From Castor canadensis (taxonomy: Eukaryota > Chordata > Mammalia > Rodentia > Castoridae): a DNA stretch of 64,000 bases. Of the stretch, positions 20,737 to 32,953 are shown piece after piece. How positions within the stretch are numbered: position 1 is the first letter of the stretch; each line of letters opens with the position of its first letter. Where the stretch lies: NCBI RefSeq assembly GCF_047511655.1, contig NC_133400.1:749001-813000 (forward strand), read 5' to 3'. The position numbers and the translations under genes are program-made. The notes under the pieces were generated by a model. That model ran no database searches. It saw only the letters and a program-made list of their open reading frames with translations, and was not told the origin of the DNA.

Positions 20737-22985
20737 CTTCTACTTTTTCTTGTGTTTTGGTGCTGGGGATTAGGCTCCATGTGCTGGGTGATGCAGCTGC
20801 ACATCTCTGTGCATAAAATCACAGTGGCTGATCACCAGGCTTCTGCCACCCCTGGAAGTGGCAGGTGAGTGCTTCCTGCTTTTGGTATCATAAATCATAG
20901 TAAGTCAGCCTGAGTTACCTCAGCACTCAGACATAATTATTTCCTCAGGATAAATAAATTCCTCCGTGAATTGTGAGATCCAGGCAAGTGAACATACAAA
21001 TGCTTTTTCATGTCCCTCTAACCTGTCCTCTAAAGCTAGGGTCCATCCCTGTTGCTGGTGTGGACGTGAGTGGACAGCCCTGCTTGCTACCTGGAGCATG
21101 CAACGGTGCTTCATCTACATGTGTTGTCATCAGCCCAGACCTTTCACAAGATCAGAAGAGATCAAGCCTGGTGGAGCAGCAAGACACAAGCCTTGGTCAG
21201 CAGCTCCACGTCCAGGAGGAGGGAAGGGTGACTGGGAGCTGAGAAACACTGGGCACATGCAAACTGCTGCAGGTCCACCTTATTCTCAAGTCTCATCACT
21301 TATAAAAAAACCAAACAGAACCCAGAACCACAGCCGCTCCTGGGAGGGTTAGTGGACATGGGGCAGCACTGCGGTGAATGGTAAAGAGCTTTGGAAGTTT
21401 TTAAGACAAGTGAACCTCTAATTTGCCACACCTTCCTGGGGACACCGAATAAGGAAAGTGGAGCCACTCTGGCTCTGTGACCCTTCAGGACTTAGCCTTG
21501 TGAATGACTGAAGGGACCATCTACCTGCTTCATGTGCCATTCACTGATGTCTCCTATCCTTGATGATGGGGAAAGCTGCTCCTGGTCCAGCAGAAAGCTG
21601 AAGTACTCGGCTCCCATCAGAGTTGGCTTTGGGGGCATGGATGCCTTGTATAAAGGCGCCTGATGGGGACTGGACATGACTGGTGCAGCGGCTGGACAGA
21701 AAGCAGTATCTTTGGTATCTGGTGTCAGTTAGTGTTCTCCCCAAGTCCAGGACGCTGAGCTTCACCTACCTTTCTCACTTGTCCTCCCACCAGCCCTGTT
21801 GCTCAGAGCAGCTGTCACCCACCTCCAGAACAGGATCAGGACTTGGGGTGTCAGATTGCCTGGCCTGGCTCACAGTCTAGTAGAGCTCAGTGGCAAGACT
21901 CCTGCCAGGGGCTCCCCAAATGACAACTGTTAATTATTATCAATTACTGGACCCTGGGGCCCATGGAGTCAGTTCACTTGCAACCACAGGTTAACCATTT
22001 GCAACCATGTGGCCTTGGCCAGGCTCCAGCAGGTGTGGGGTGTTCAAGGGGCCAGCCAGGGCTGGAGTGGGCGCTGCCTGTCCTGCTACCTATGTTCCAT
22101 GGGAGACACCTCCTGCTTCTCCCTCCTCCACTTCCCTGAAGCTGGTCCCAGGAACGCTTCTCCATCCTTGTGTTTGTGATTGAAATGCTCCCTGGAGCTC
22201 GCTTGCTGTGTGTGGCGGGGGCATCTGGGTGTAATCAACATGACAGCTGAGCAGTCTCGGTTCCTGGCCCCAGGCATTCTGGAGTGGGCTCAGTGCCAGT
22301 CCATCTGCAGTGTGGAATGCACTCTCCTTGTGTCCCCTCCCCAGGTCCTGCTGGGGGTGGGGGAACACTCTGTGCCTCAGTTTCCCTTCCTGTTCCTCCC
22401 AGGGCCCTTCCTACCCGGCTCCCAGCCCCTTCCACCCTTGGATAGGAGTTGCTGTTCCTGAAGAACCTGCCCTTGGCAGAAAGTGGGGAGTCCACCAGCC
22501 CCAGCACCTTTTGTGTTACCAACTACAACAGCTCAGGTCCAGAAGGACGTGGCCTGCAGGGATGGGAAGGGGAGAAGCAGACAAGGGTGCATGGAGAGAC
22601 AGTCTGGCCATGACAGTCCAGGCCAATATAAACAGCGGGATTAACACTGGGTGAGGTAAGAACAAACTATGATCCCTTGCTGAGCCCTGACTCGAAGACA
22701 GCACTGACTGAGATCCAAAAATTACCCCACTTGAATTTCATCCATCCATAAAGGGGCCACAATTTCTCATTTTACAGGGGCCTGGGCAAACAGAGCCCCT
22801 GGCCAGGGGAAGAGGCTGCAGTGCCCCTTGTTGGCCTGTCTCACAGCAGCAGTGCTGAGCATTCCAAGGAAGGCAGGGAGAGAATGGCCCCTGCTGGCTG
22901 GGCCGGGAGTAGCCGCAATAAGAACCCGGACAGGAAAGGGGCAGCAGAGGTGCTGAGGAGGGATGGGGTGCAGGGGACCTGGTTT
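20737..22985. other. Intergenic sequence without recognised gene
   Basis: A faint reversed ID-like fragment (TGTTTTGGTGCTGGGGATTA) lies at 20753-20772. Otherwise only short chance frames are present. Confidence 0.4.
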
Positions 22986-22987
22986 TA

Positions 22988-23075
22988 TTTCTTGCCTTTG
23001 CATTTCCAGAAAGGCTCCCACCTTGCTAAGCCTCAGTTTTTTCATCTGTGAAATGGGATCAATGAGGCATCAACC
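22988..23075 (+). repeat. MIR fragment
   Basis: GCCTCAGTTTTTTCATCTG followed by TGAAATGGGATCAATGAG matches the MIR core in its forward orientation. Confidence 0.7.
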
Positions 23076-23194
23076 AGCAGGTGCTTGCTACTGTCATTTC
23101 TGTCTTTACTTCGGTCAACAGCAAAGGCCAATGGGAAGAGAGAAGCCAGGGGAGGAGCCAATGAGCTAGAACCTGCTGATATATCCAATGCCTC

Positions 23195-23290
23195 ATCACC
23201 ACCACCATCATCGCCATCTCCACCATCTCTACCACCACCATCACAATCACTAACACCATCACCATTGCTACCATCATCCTGGTTGAATTT
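23195..23290 (+). repeat. (CCA/CAT)-type trinucleotide repeat
   Basis: Variants of ACCACCATCATC recur for about 90 bp. The reverse reading gives Met/Val-rich frames that are artefacts. Confidence 0.85.
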
Positions 23291-23429
23291 ACAGCTCCAT
23301 CTCCACTGACCACATGGCTTCAGAAAGGATGCTGAACCTCTCCTGTAAGTGCAGGTAGCAATGCCATTTTCCCCAGGGACTTGGGAAGTTTAAAATGGCT
23401 AACCTGTACCTGTGATCCAACATTGCACG

Positions 23430-23580
23430 TTGGGTGGGCACCTTCTCTGTGCTAGGAATATGCACAATTCACCTGTTTGACCTCCTTCTCAAAGACCTAG
23501 GAGGGTAGAAGCATTGCTATCTCAATGGGCAAACTGAGGGTCAGGAACATAGGTGTCCTACCAAAGTCTAAGGGTTAGTG
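23430..23580 (-). repeat. MIR fragment
   Basis: TCTGTGCTAGGAATATGCAC near the left end and CAATGGGCAAACTGAGG further right follow reversed MIR order. Confidence 0.6.
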
Positions 23581-24339
23581 GATAGTGGGGCTCAGAGTAC
23601 TCCCTGGGGCTGATTCAGACCTGGACCTTACCCCCTTTTCCTGACAGTCTTGTGGGACCCGTCCCTTCCTGCAGGCATCACTCAGTTGAGTGCACATCAG
23701 AACTCCAGGTGCTTGTCAACAGAGATGCTGATTGGGCAGATGTGGGACTGAGAACACCTGCAGGGGCTGAGTTGAGTCTGGGCAGGGATTCCTGAATGGG
23801 AAGGGTCCTGCCAGTTCCAGTAAGAATGAGTGCTGGGGGCTGCAGGAGACCAGCTGAATCTCCAGCCTCAGGGTTGGGGGTGGCTCTCCCAGATCCTGAA
23901 CAGAGGTCAGGGCAGGGCTGCTCAGCCAAGGCCCAGCTGCTCTGGGCAGCACACTGCACAAACAAGAGTCACAGCTGCGGGGCAGTGCTGGCTCACATCC
24001 TCAGTGACTGGGCTGCCTGCCATGTGTCTGCCAGACGGAGCCCTGCCAGGATGGAGCCCTGCTAGCAGGAGGTCCGGCCCCACAGCCCCGGGGACAAGGA
24101 CATGTGTGTCTTTGCATAGATGCATCACATACAAGGGTTGGTCACCCTGAATGCAGCTGCAGACCCAGGGCTTGGGCACAGTGGTGTCATCGCTAGCATG
24201 GCGTGGTTAGCCCTTGGGCTCTCCCAGGAACTGTGCCTCTCTGCTTCAGCCACAAGACTCTGGAAGACTTTCCAAAAAAAAAAAAAACCTACCAAAAATT
24301 CCCACTGGAGGAGCCTCTCCCAGTCTAGCCCTTACTTAC
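23581..24339. other. Intergenic sequence without recognised gene
   Basis: Only chance frames and a short A run near 24274-24287 are present. Confidence 0.4.
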
Positions 24340-24440
24340 CCTCACTCATGATTTGACCCCATTTCACAGATGGACTATTGAAGCTCAGAGGGGTGCGGGA
24401 GCTTGCCTAGGGCTACACAGCGAGCCACACAGGGCAGGTT
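24340..24440 (-). repeat. MIR fragment
   Basis: CCCCATTTCACAGATGGAC, GAAGCTCAGAGGGG and GGGCTACACAGCGAG follow the reversed MIR core closely. Confidence 0.75.
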
Positions 24441-26236
24441 AGGTCTCTGCTCCTATGAGTCTGTCCAGAACAAGGGGCACCTGCCCATGCTGCTCTGCAA
24501 ATATTTGCTGATGGTGTTGATAAAGACAGGCCTGCCCCAAGTCCCCTGAGTAGAGGAAGTAGATCCTCGCAGCTCCGGGGTCAGGTTCTGACTCCATTAC
24601 ATCTCAGTTGCAGATCTAGTCAAAGCTGGCTGTGGAGGTGCAATTATATTTTTAAAGTCTGATCTCCTTTGAGCTGGCCATGACCTATCTGTCCACTACC
24701 CTCTTACCTCTGGGTCCACACTGGAAATTCCTCTTCTTTTCTGCCTCTGCTCCTATCTGGGGATGGCAGCAAGATGTGATGCTGACTCAGGTGGGCCCCT
24801 CAGGCATTTCCTGCTCACCTGTATGTGACACATGCCACAAGAACATGGGGTGTCCCCGCATCAGGGGCTCAGGTTCAAGGGAGGCTGCCATAGTCACAAC
24901 CTGCAAAGGTGCATATGCTGACAGGGGCACAAGGCACAAGGGACTCCAGGGAAGAGCCCAGGAACTGCCAGCTGGGAGACAATTCACAGATGCTTTGACT
25001 GACAGCTGAAGACATCATGGCAAACAGCTCACAGCCGTGCTGTGTCCAGGCGCTCACTGGGCCCCCATCTCCCTTACCTTGAAATATGGGGTTGAGTGAC
25101 ACGATAGTCTGTATTTTTTTAACACATATATTCCTTTAAACTATCCTCCCCCTCCCCAAATTTCCTTCACAGAAGTTCAATATTCACTTATTCCAAGCAA
25201 TATTGGCCAGGTAAATGTAACTGGAAGAGTTGGAGTTTGAGGGGTGGAAGGAGTGATTGGACCCCCCTCCAATGAAGCCTCAGAGAGCCCACAGAATCCC
25301 TGTGTAGGGAACCCACTTTGAGAAAACCCGGACTATGCCACACATCAGACATTCCCTGCTTGGCCTGGGTCTACAGGTGCTCTTAGCACCCCTGGGGTGC
25401 TAAGCAGGAGCAATGAGACTCAGAGTGGCCACTCCAACACCAGGTGCAGGCCTTCTCAGGGTAGAAGAGCACTGGGCTCTGGAATGTGGCTGACCCAGGG
25501 TTGGGGACCCACGATTTGCTATATCTTAGTGGTATGAACTTGGCCAGTCATCCTGACCCCTAGTGCCCTTGTTGGGGCCGTGGGCTCCCGGCCATGGGCC
25601 AAATCCATTTTGCCACCTGTTCCATAAGTAAAGCTTTGTTGACTCATGGCCATATATGTCCAAAATCCCAGAATGTTGCTTGGGCCTCAGCCTCTGGTGT
25701 GCAGGTGCCTTTCATCCGCACTACTTCTGAGCGGAGGCTGACCACCGCGGGCTGGGGCTGGGCCCCCTCAGATGGGAGCTGTGCGGGGCTGAGGCCCATA
25801 TGGACTCTGCTGCTGCCATCTTGAAATGCTTAACAGTTGTTAAACCAGGGCCCATGTTTTCACTTCCATAGGGCTGCAGATGACGCGACCGGTCTGGCCT
25901 CCACAGCCCTGGTTCCTTTCCTGCAGTTGGTCAATAATGGCACAGCTGCTTCTTGGGGCTCCTCTGAGTGAGTGCTCTCTGGGTGCTGAGAACAGGACCA
26001 TCCCCAGGGCAGGCATACCAGGGACCTCAAGGGCATCATGACATGGACACCGGGTGTGTGGACAGCACCCTGCGGAATGAGCCCAGTGCCCCTCTGATGA
26101 GTTGCTATGAAGCAAATTGTTTCCTCCTCCTGGGCCAGTGGCCACGGGATGCAGTGCGTTGGCAGGGTGGGCAGAGATGGGGTCTCTTTCCCATTCCCTC
26201 CCCCTCATCTTCCAGTCATTTGAAAAACACATTCTC
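24441..26236. other. Intergenic sequence, possible MIR remnant at 25480-25590
   Basis: A forward MIR-like segment (TGGTATGAACTTGGCCAGTC) lies near 25531. Nothing else is recognised. Confidence 0.4.
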
Positions 26237-26441
26237 GCTGGGTGCTGGTGGCTTACCCTGTAATCCTCCCTACTCAGGAGGCAGAGATTAGGGGGATCAT
26301 GGTTCAAAGCCAGCCCATGCAAATAGTTTGTGAGACCCTACCTTGAAAAACCCCATCAAAAAAAAGGCTGGTGAAGTGGCTCAAGGTGTAGGCCCCAAGT
26401 TCAAATCCCAGTATCCCAAAAAAAAACAAAAAAAAACCCCA
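26237..26441 (+). mobile_element. B1-ID dimeric SINE
   Basis: A B1 half (GCTGGGTGCTGGTGGCTTAC to GAGACCCTACC) is followed by an ID half with GTGGCTCAAGGTGTAGGCCC and a B box AAGTTCAAATCCCAGTA, then an A-rich tail. Confidence 0.9.
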
Positions 26442-26932
26442 AACACAAGTTGTCTGTCCTCTGCTGTGGACACCATCCTGACACTATCAGCCTCAAAGAA
26501 GCCTGGCCTCACCCCATCCTGGAAAATCTGTCCAGTGGACCCAATACCTCTTCCCCACCACACCCAGCACAGACTGAGCAATTTCACTTCCCGGTCTCTT
26601 GGGTGGTGACACTCGGCACTGTGGGTGGAACATTCCGACACCCACGTACTACACGCTTCCGCTCTAGGGCAGCTGGGCGGGTTCAGGAGCTGAGCCCCCC
26701 GGAGTCCTCAGGGCTGGATGAGGACCGACAACCAGGATACAGACCTGCTGGAGACAGCACAAGCTATTGTCAGGAGCCCGGCCGTGACTATAGCCTCAGA
26801 GGTCTCATCCTGGAGTGGAGGACAAACTGCAAGCTGGCTCACAGGCTCCTTGACCTCCTGCTGCGGCAGTGGCCGGGCCCACAGGGGCTCCACACCAGCC
26901 CTGGCTCTGTGACACCGTCTTCGGACACTAGA

Positions 26933-27008
26933 TTTTTTTTTTTCCTTTTCTTTCTTTATTTTTTTGGCCATACTGGGGTTTGAACTTGGGCTTCTGGGAG
27001 TGCATAGG
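26933..27008 (-). mobile_element. Truncated ID-like SINE
   Basis: Poly(T) on the left is followed by ACTGGGGTTTGAACTTGGGC, a reversed B box. The A-box side is degraded. Confidence 0.7.
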
Positions 27009-27254
27009 CAAGGAAACCCTCCTGCGGCCAGGCCTGGGCTCTAGCTGGGGGCAGCTGGCTCCAGAGAGGGTGTCTGAGAGGGGTGATCACAGCATTGCAG
27101 AGTGCAAAGTCTGGCTGCCTGAGAAGACCGGGTAACAGATCAGAGCACACTTAAAAAGCACCTTCTCTTTGAGCCCCAGCATGTTTTGGTCAAAGGAGGG
27201 CAAGGACTCACCCTGGTGGGGCAGCATGTGTGTGCTGGGGAAGGAACAGGAAGT

Positions 27255-27345
27255 AGCTGATGTTCCCATTGACAGATGAGGAGACTGAGGTTCAGAGGGG
27301 AACACAGGCTGCCCTGGGCAGCAGTCCTGAACCCCAGTACTCAGT
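27255..27345 (-). repeat. MIR fragment
   Basis: TTGACAGATGAGGAGACTGA and GGTTCAGAGGGG match the reversed MIR core. Confidence 0.75.
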
Positions 27346-28244
27346 GCTCCATTCCACAGGCTAGCAGAAATCCTGGTGGCTGAGGGCAGTGCCTTTCCTC
27401 AGAGCACCTGGATGCTGGCCTTGCAGAGGCAGAACCAGCCAGGCAGAGCTGACTACAGTGCTTGGAGCCGGGGTGGAGTGGGAAGGGGAGCAGCTAGATG
27501 ACAGCCCTGGCCAGGCCATGGCCCCTACATCTGCTCCTCCCAACCCCTTCACAGAGCCGATGGGCACCTGGGCAGAATTGGGGCTTTTAGGCACCTTCCC
27601 TACAGGGTGCCCCTGGGTGACATGTGGCTCTCACCAGCCACCCTGCTGTCCCGTGGTCTGCGGTGGGTGGGTGGGAAAGGTCAGGAGCTCAGCTCATGTG
27701 AAGGCCAGCCATTTCCATCTGGCTAGGAAACTCCCATGTCCGTCCTGCCCCCCATATGGGCTCCCTTCCTCTTTCCTCTGGCCTGGCTGGACCACACCTG
27801 GGGTGGCCTGCTTTTCTGTATGTCTGCCTCTTCTTGCTTGGGCCCCTGATGGGGGCTCTACAGATGACATATGGCCCCAAGAGAAGGGATCAGTCTCCTC
27901 CTGTGAGGAGTGGCCCCGGAGTCCTCTGCAGCTTGTAGTACAGAAGGAAACACTGAGGCCAAGTGTGGAGGACACCTGCCTCTAGCAATGCAGCCAGTGA
28001 GCCTCCAGCAGTGCTGGGTCCGGGCAGTTGTAAGGCCAGATAAGGCCGAGAGTACCAGGACTGTGTGGTGGCACAGAGGGCAGAGCTGGGGAGGCCCCTG
28101 CCCAGGGAGGGGAACAGCAGGGACCAGGCACACACCTGCCGGGCTTCATTCCTACAATCAAAGGGCCACCTCCTTCACCTGTCCCCTGGCAAGTAAAGGG
28201 GTGGCTGCCAGCAGCAGGATGGGTAACACGTAGGGCAAATCTGT
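27346..28244. other. Intergenic sequence, possible MIR remnant at 27940-28015
   Basis: AAGGAAACACTGAGGCCAAG resembles a reversed MIR core. The 198-residue frame at 27389-27985 overlaps several frames on the other strand and shows no family features. Confidence 0.4.
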
Positions 28245-28580
28245 CTGCACACCAGAATGTTGCTTGGTAATACAGAGGGCTGAGTTACCTTTCCACACAT
28301 TGGGCACATCCCAAAATAACTAGGGAAAGAAGCCAGACAGAAAAGACTGCAGATTGCATTTATATAAACCCCAGAAAACACAACTAAACTGTGAGGACAG
28401 ATCAGTGGTTGTTAGTGTGGGAGAAAGTGACAAGGACCAGGGTTGACAGCTCTGCCCAGGACTGGACAGTGACAATGGCTTCCTGATTGAACACCTGTGT
28501 CAAAGCCTAGAATTTACACTGTAAATATGTGCAGTTTGTTATATGCCAATTACATATCAGTAAAGCTATTGAGAAGTGGT
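28245..28580 (+). mobile_element. Old LINE-1 (L1M-type) 3' UTR fragment
   Basis: AAAGAAGCCAGACAGAAAAG, GCATTTATATAA, ATCAGTGGTTGTTAGTG and the end phrase ATCAGTAAAGCTATT follow the conserved order of L1M 3' ends. The copy is diverged and carries no open frame. Confidence 0.8.
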
Positions 28581-28824
28581 GATCATGGTCTGGTGACAAA
28601 CCAGAAGCAGCCATCTAAGATATATCAAAGAAAACTTCCTCATAGACAAGTGAGGCTGCTCAGCTTGAATCTGGTGAAATTAATAAATACTAAAAAATAA
28701 CCCTTAGGTGATTCTCAGAAGAAGAAATATTTACAATGAGATGATTGAAACACATTCTATATGTGTATAAAAATGTCATAATGAAACCCATTATTTTGTA
28801 CAATTAATACATACTTTAAAAAAA

Positions 28825-29003
28825 TGAGCCGGGTACTGGTGGCTCATGCTTGTAATCCAAGCTACTCAGGAGGATCAAGGTTCAAAGTCAGCCTGGGCAA
28901 ATAGTCCACAGGACTCAAAAAAAACCCTTCACCAAAAAGGGCTGGTGCAGTGACTCTAGGTGAAGGCCCTGAGTTCAAACCCCAGTACTGCAAAAAATAT
29001 AAA
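28825..29003 (+). mobile_element. B1-ID dimeric SINE
   Basis: The element has a B1 half (GAGCCGGGTACTGGTGGCTC) with a shortened middle, then an ID half (GGCTGGTGCAGTGACTCTAG, B box GAGTTCAAACCCCAGTAC) and an A-rich tail. Confidence 0.9.
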
Positions 29004-29297
29004 ATGTTGGAATAAAGAAATAATATTAGTTCTTATGTAGAAAAAAGTTTAGACATGACATCAACCTCCTTAAAACAATAAATTCTGAAAAGCAAAGGGA
29101 AATACTTTTAGAGTTTTGAGGGAAAATGATGCTGACCTATAGGATCATTCCCAGGGCAGAAGGCCATTCTCAGTGATGTAGAAACTCAGAAATGAAGCCA
29201 GCTGTGAACCTCAGTCTCCAGGGGAACCCAAAGAATGCTTCACTAAGCAATGGCAGGTAAGCTTTGTGATGGTGATACAGATGCCATAGACAACATA

Positions 29298-29380
29298 GGG
29301 CTGAGGGTGTGGCTCAAATGACAGAGGCTTGTATAGCTAGTGCAGGCCCTGAGTTCAAACCCCAGTACTACAAAAACATA
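29298..29380 (+). mobile_element. ID-like SINE
   Basis: GGGCTGAGGGTGTGGCTCAA leads through a modified A-box region to GAGTTCAAACCCCAGTAC and an A-rich tail. Confidence 0.88.
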
Positions 29381-30000
29381 TATAAGGAGAGCTTAACAAA
29401 GCAAACACCACCAATCAAGGAGTCCTCGTTTTCTTAATATGCCAGCAAAAAGAAGAAAGAGGAGAACAGGGGCACTGGGGCCTGTAAAGGTGGCTGACTT
29501 CACACGTGGAGACATGACTCATAACTGACTCCACTAATTAGAGGAACAAGGGTTCGAATATGTTTTCAGAAATAAGTAAAACTACTAGAAAATAGAACTA
29601 CTAGAAAATCTCTCTCAAGCCGCTGGTGAAAATAAGTCCAGAAAAATCCAGAATACTAAAACTCGAAAACAAAGGAGATCCAGGCAAGATGGCGGGAGTG
29701 ACAGCAGATACACTCCTGGCATGTGTTATAATAAGTTCAGATGAGTTTGGCCCTGGTAGCCACAGGCCTGCTTCCCGTCTCTGTGGCCTGGCCTGTTCTG
29801 GGTATATTAAATTTTGTCTTAGGTTCCCACTGAGGATGTCTGATCCCTCCCTCCAGCCCCATCCATTGAACGGCCATCTCCCCTCCACAGAACTGCTTTG
29901 CGCCTCTGTCAAAACCAGGTGGGCACCTGTGGGTCCATTCTGAGCTCTCTGTTCTGGCCCCTGGCTTTTGTCTGATTGTTTGACCCTGAGTAGTTAGTAG
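29381..30000. other. Intergenic sequence without recognised gene
   Basis: Two nearly identical phrases, AACTACTAGAAAA, occur at 29579-29610. No coding signal is visible. Confidence 0.4.
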
Positions 30001-30180
30001 TTCTCTCTCTCTCTCTCTCTCTCCCTCCCCCCAATACTGGGGATTGAACTCAGGGCATCACACTTGGTAGGCAAGCGCTCTACCACTTGAGCCACTCCCC
30101 CAGTCTTTTTGCTTTTCATTTACTTTTACCTCTGCCTCCTGGTAGCTGGGATTCCAGGTGTGTCCCACAGCACCTGCCAG
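30001..30180 (-). mobile_element. B1-ID dimeric SINE with (TC)n tail
   Basis: The (TC)n run at 30001-30023 is the expanded tail. The reversed ID half follows (ATTGAACTCAGGGCATCACA, CTCTACCACTTGAGCCAC), then a B1 remnant (TAGCTGGGATTCCAGGTG). Confidence 0.82.
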
Positions 30181-30234
30181 CATACTCCCCTGATACTGTA
30201 GATGTGTGTCAGGCTTTAATGTCACTTTCTCCTT

Positions 30235-30880
30235 TCCCCCAGGATTGTTCTAACAATTCTAGGTCCTTTGCCTTCCCATGTAAATTTTATTTCTTTTTTT
30301 TTTTAATTTCCCCAACTCTCTTCCCATCCCTGGAAACCAGAATTCTCCTCTGCTTCCATGGGTTCACTTTTTTACATTGTGTGTATAAGTGAGGTCACAT
30401 GGTGGCTGTCTTTCTGTGCCTGGTGTATTTCCTTAAGGTAACAACCTCCAGGTTCACCCAAGTGACAGGATTTCCTTCTAAGACTGAATAGTATCCCACC
30501 ATGTGTACACACTGCGTTATCTCTCCATACACTGTTCACCTGGGCTGATTCTGCATCGGCTGCCTTGAATGAGCGACGGCAGGCGTCTCGGTGGCGTGCC
30601 CACCTCACTTCCTCTGGCCGTGCAGTCGGTGCTGGGATTACTGGATCAGATGCTAATCCTACTCTTAACTTCTTGAGGAGCCCCCACACTTTTTCTATTA
30701 CATTGCTACGCCAATGATACACACAAGTTCAGTTTTCCCACATCCTCACCAGCATCTGTCACTTTTTGTCTTTTTAACAGTGGCTGTCCTAATGGGTGAG
30801 GTGACATCTCACTGTGGTTTTGATTTGAATTTCTCTGATGATTAGTGGTGTGGAGCATTTTTTTCATGTAAGTTTTGGCC
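30235..30880 (-). mobile_element. LINE-1 3' part, reversed, first segment of a split copy
   Basis: The plus strand shows reversed L1 phrases in the correct order: GTCTTTCTGTGCCTGGTGTA, GACAGGATTTCCTTCT, CTGAATAGTATCCCACCATG, TTTTGATTTGAATTTCTCTG and GATGATTAGTGGTG. These are the 3' end and last part of ORF2, heavily mutated. Confidence 0.88.
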
Positions 30881-30904
30881 GTTTCTATGTTTTCGCTGGA
30901 GGGA

Positions 30905-31272
30905 ATGCCTACGATCGCCTTTCTGTTGCTGTGACAAAAATACCTGAGAGAAACAACTGAAAAGGAGGAAATTTTTATTTTGGTTCACAGTCTCAGAGGT
31001 TTCAGTCTTGGTAGCTTTTGGGCCTGTGGTGAGGCAGAGTGTCCTGGTGGATAAAAGCTGCTTGTGTCATGGCAGCCGGGAAGGGGGAGAGGAGAGAGGG
31101 AGAGAGAGACCCAAAACACCCCATGGGCACCCCCCGCCAGTGACCTACCTACCTCCGTCCTCCAGGCCCGACCTCCTCCTAAAGTTTCCAGGTTCCAATA
31201 GCATCATCAGCTGGGACCAGGCCTTCAATACATGAGCTGTTGGGAGCCATTTAAGATACAAACCATAGTAGG
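30905..31272 (-). mobile_element. MaLR-like LTR inserted into the reversed L1
   Basis: TCTGTTGCTGTGACAAAAAT and CACAGTCTCAGAGGTTTCAG are the reverse complement of the 3' end seen in the plus-strand copies at 34706-35008 and about 56880-57315. L1 sequence resumes directly after it. No coding capacity is present. Confidence 0.7.
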
Positions 31273-31440
31273 GCTCTTTGTCCATGATTAAGTCTAGCTA
31301 TTGAGTTGTTTAAGTTCCTAATATATTTAGGGTATGAACCCCCTTCCAAATGTAAGGTTTAAAAGTATTTTCTCCAGTTGGGTATGTTATCTCTACATTC
31401 TGTTGATGAGTCTATGCCTACAAAAAAAAAATTACTGTTT
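31273..31440 (-). mobile_element. LINE-1, reversed, second segment of the split copy
   Basis: CTATTGAGTTGTTTAAGTTC, AAAAGTATTTTCTCCAGTTG and CATTCTGTTGATGAG continue the reversed ORF2 order after the LTR. Confidence 0.82.
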
Positions 31441-31653
31441 TTATTTGTTACTGTTGTTTTGGTTTTTTGTGGTACTAGGGATTGAGCTCAGGGTCTTTCA
31501 CTTGCTAAGCAAATGCTCTACCACTTGATCCCCCGGTCCTTTTGTTTTTAGCTTGTTTTTCAGAAAGGGTCTCACGCTTTTACTGGGCCAGCCTCAGACA
31601 ATGACCCTCTCGAGTAGCTGGTATTACAGACATGCACCACCACACCTGGTCCC
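31441..31653 (-). mobile_element. B1-ID dimeric SINE inserted at the L1 deletion point
   Basis: A reversed ID half (GATTGAGCTCAGGGTC, CTCTACCACTTGATCC) is followed by a reversed B1 half ending GACATGCACCACCACACCTG. Confidence 0.87.
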
Positions 31654-31890
31654 AGTGAAAGTTTTTGCATCTAAGTTGTGAGAGATACTCATCTGCAGCT
31701 CTCTCGCTCTCTCTCTCAACTATTCTTGTCTAGCTTTGGTAAAATGGTGATCCTGGCTTCATAAAATTTGTTAGAAAGTGTCCTCTTCTATTTTCTGGAG
31801 GAATCTTCCAGGAACATTTGAGAGAATTTTCCAGGGGATGCATCTGGACTCAGCATTACTTTTTTTGGGAACTTTTAGGTTATAAGTTCA
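31654..31890 (-). mobile_element. LINE-1, reversed, third segment (reverse-transcriptase region remnant)
   Basis: GTTTTTGCATCTAAGTTGTG, TTGTCTAGCTTTGGTAAAAT and TCTTCTATTTTCTGGAGGAA belong to a more upstream part of L1 ORF2 than the segment at 31273-31440. About 1-2 kb of ORF2 is therefore missing between them. A (CTCT)n run at 31699-31718 has expanded inside it. Confidence 0.8.
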
Positions 31891-32830
31891 AGTTCTGGAA
31901 TGGTTGCATGGGTTGAGATTTGGCAGTTTGCTGTTTGGGAGAATGGAACCGTTTCTTCCCGTTGTTGGACATGTGAGTGGACCACTGCTGTGGCTCCCTG
32001 GCTATTTTCAGTGCTGGAATGTCTCCCGTGGTCTCCCCGATCCAGCCCTGGCATCGATGGTGTGAGTTTTCCCTCGTTTTAGGTTTCTCAGTCCCGTGAG
32101 AGGCTTTATCAGTCTTACAATAATAAACTTTTATGTGAATGCTGAAAACACTGAAATAAAGCAAACATCTTGGAGTGGTAATATTCTCTCACACTCCTCT
32201 CAAACACTGACTAATCAAATTAGCAAACAAAAGAGGAACTGAGAACTGCCATTTACTAAGTTGATTAAGTAGATCTAAACTTAACTGCGCCTTTCCTTCA
32301 GGAAACACATTCTTTTGAAGCTCCCTTGTGGTGAGTTCTAAACCAATTCACATTTGGGCGGCTTCAGAAGCCTGGAAATCTCCTCCAGCCACCCTGGCTG
32401 TCCTAGCATTTCCCCAGACTCTGCACCAGGGGTCCATGTTCTGGGGAATCCCTCGGTCCTGGGCCAAGCCGGCTGCTGGACACCCCGGACATCAGCCAGG
32501 CCACACTCTCAGACCCCAGCACGTTGAAGTCGATGACTAAAGGTTTGTAACAATGCCCTGTTTGGAAGGGCAACCATAACCTCGTTGACTTTAAATAAAA
32601 GAGAAAGGAAGGCTATAACCAAACCTCTATTAAATAACCTGAGAGACGTCTAGCTTTCCATCTCTTGGGAGATGGTTCGGGCCAGCCAGAGCCCATGTGG
32701 CCTCAGTGTCAGTGTTAAATGTGAGGCCATGTCAAAAGATAAGACAGAGAAACGAAGCCAGATGAAAAAAGAAGGGAAATAAATAAGAGAAAGCAAAAAA
32801 AGAGGCAAATTAGGAAATAAAAGTCATATT
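31891..32830. other. Intergenic sequence without recognised gene
   Basis: No exon or nameable repeat is seen. Confidence 0.4.
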
Positions 32831-32953
32831 GGGGGCTGCGGGTGTGGCTCAAGTGGTAGAGCACCTGCCTCGCAAGCGTGAGACCCTGAGTTCAAACCCC
32901 AGTGCCGCCAAAATAAATAAATAAATAGATAGATAGGTAAATAAATAAATAAT
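32831..32953 (+). mobile_element. ID-like SINE, well preserved, with (AAAT)n tail
   Basis: GGGTGTGGCTCAAGTGGTAG (A box), GAGTTCAAACCCCAGTGCC (B box) and the (AAAT)n/(AGAT)n tail are intact. It is among the least diverged ID-like units in the window. Confidence 0.92.

Noticed and set aside
20289..20822. Frames rich in Ser/Pro/Phe or Arg/Glu
   Set aside because: They are translations of the pyrimidine tract and change composition with frame, as expected from a simple repeat.
32831..32953. Functional tRNA gene
   Set aside because: A and B boxes are present, but the unit lacks a foldable cloverleaf 3' half and carries a SINE tail.
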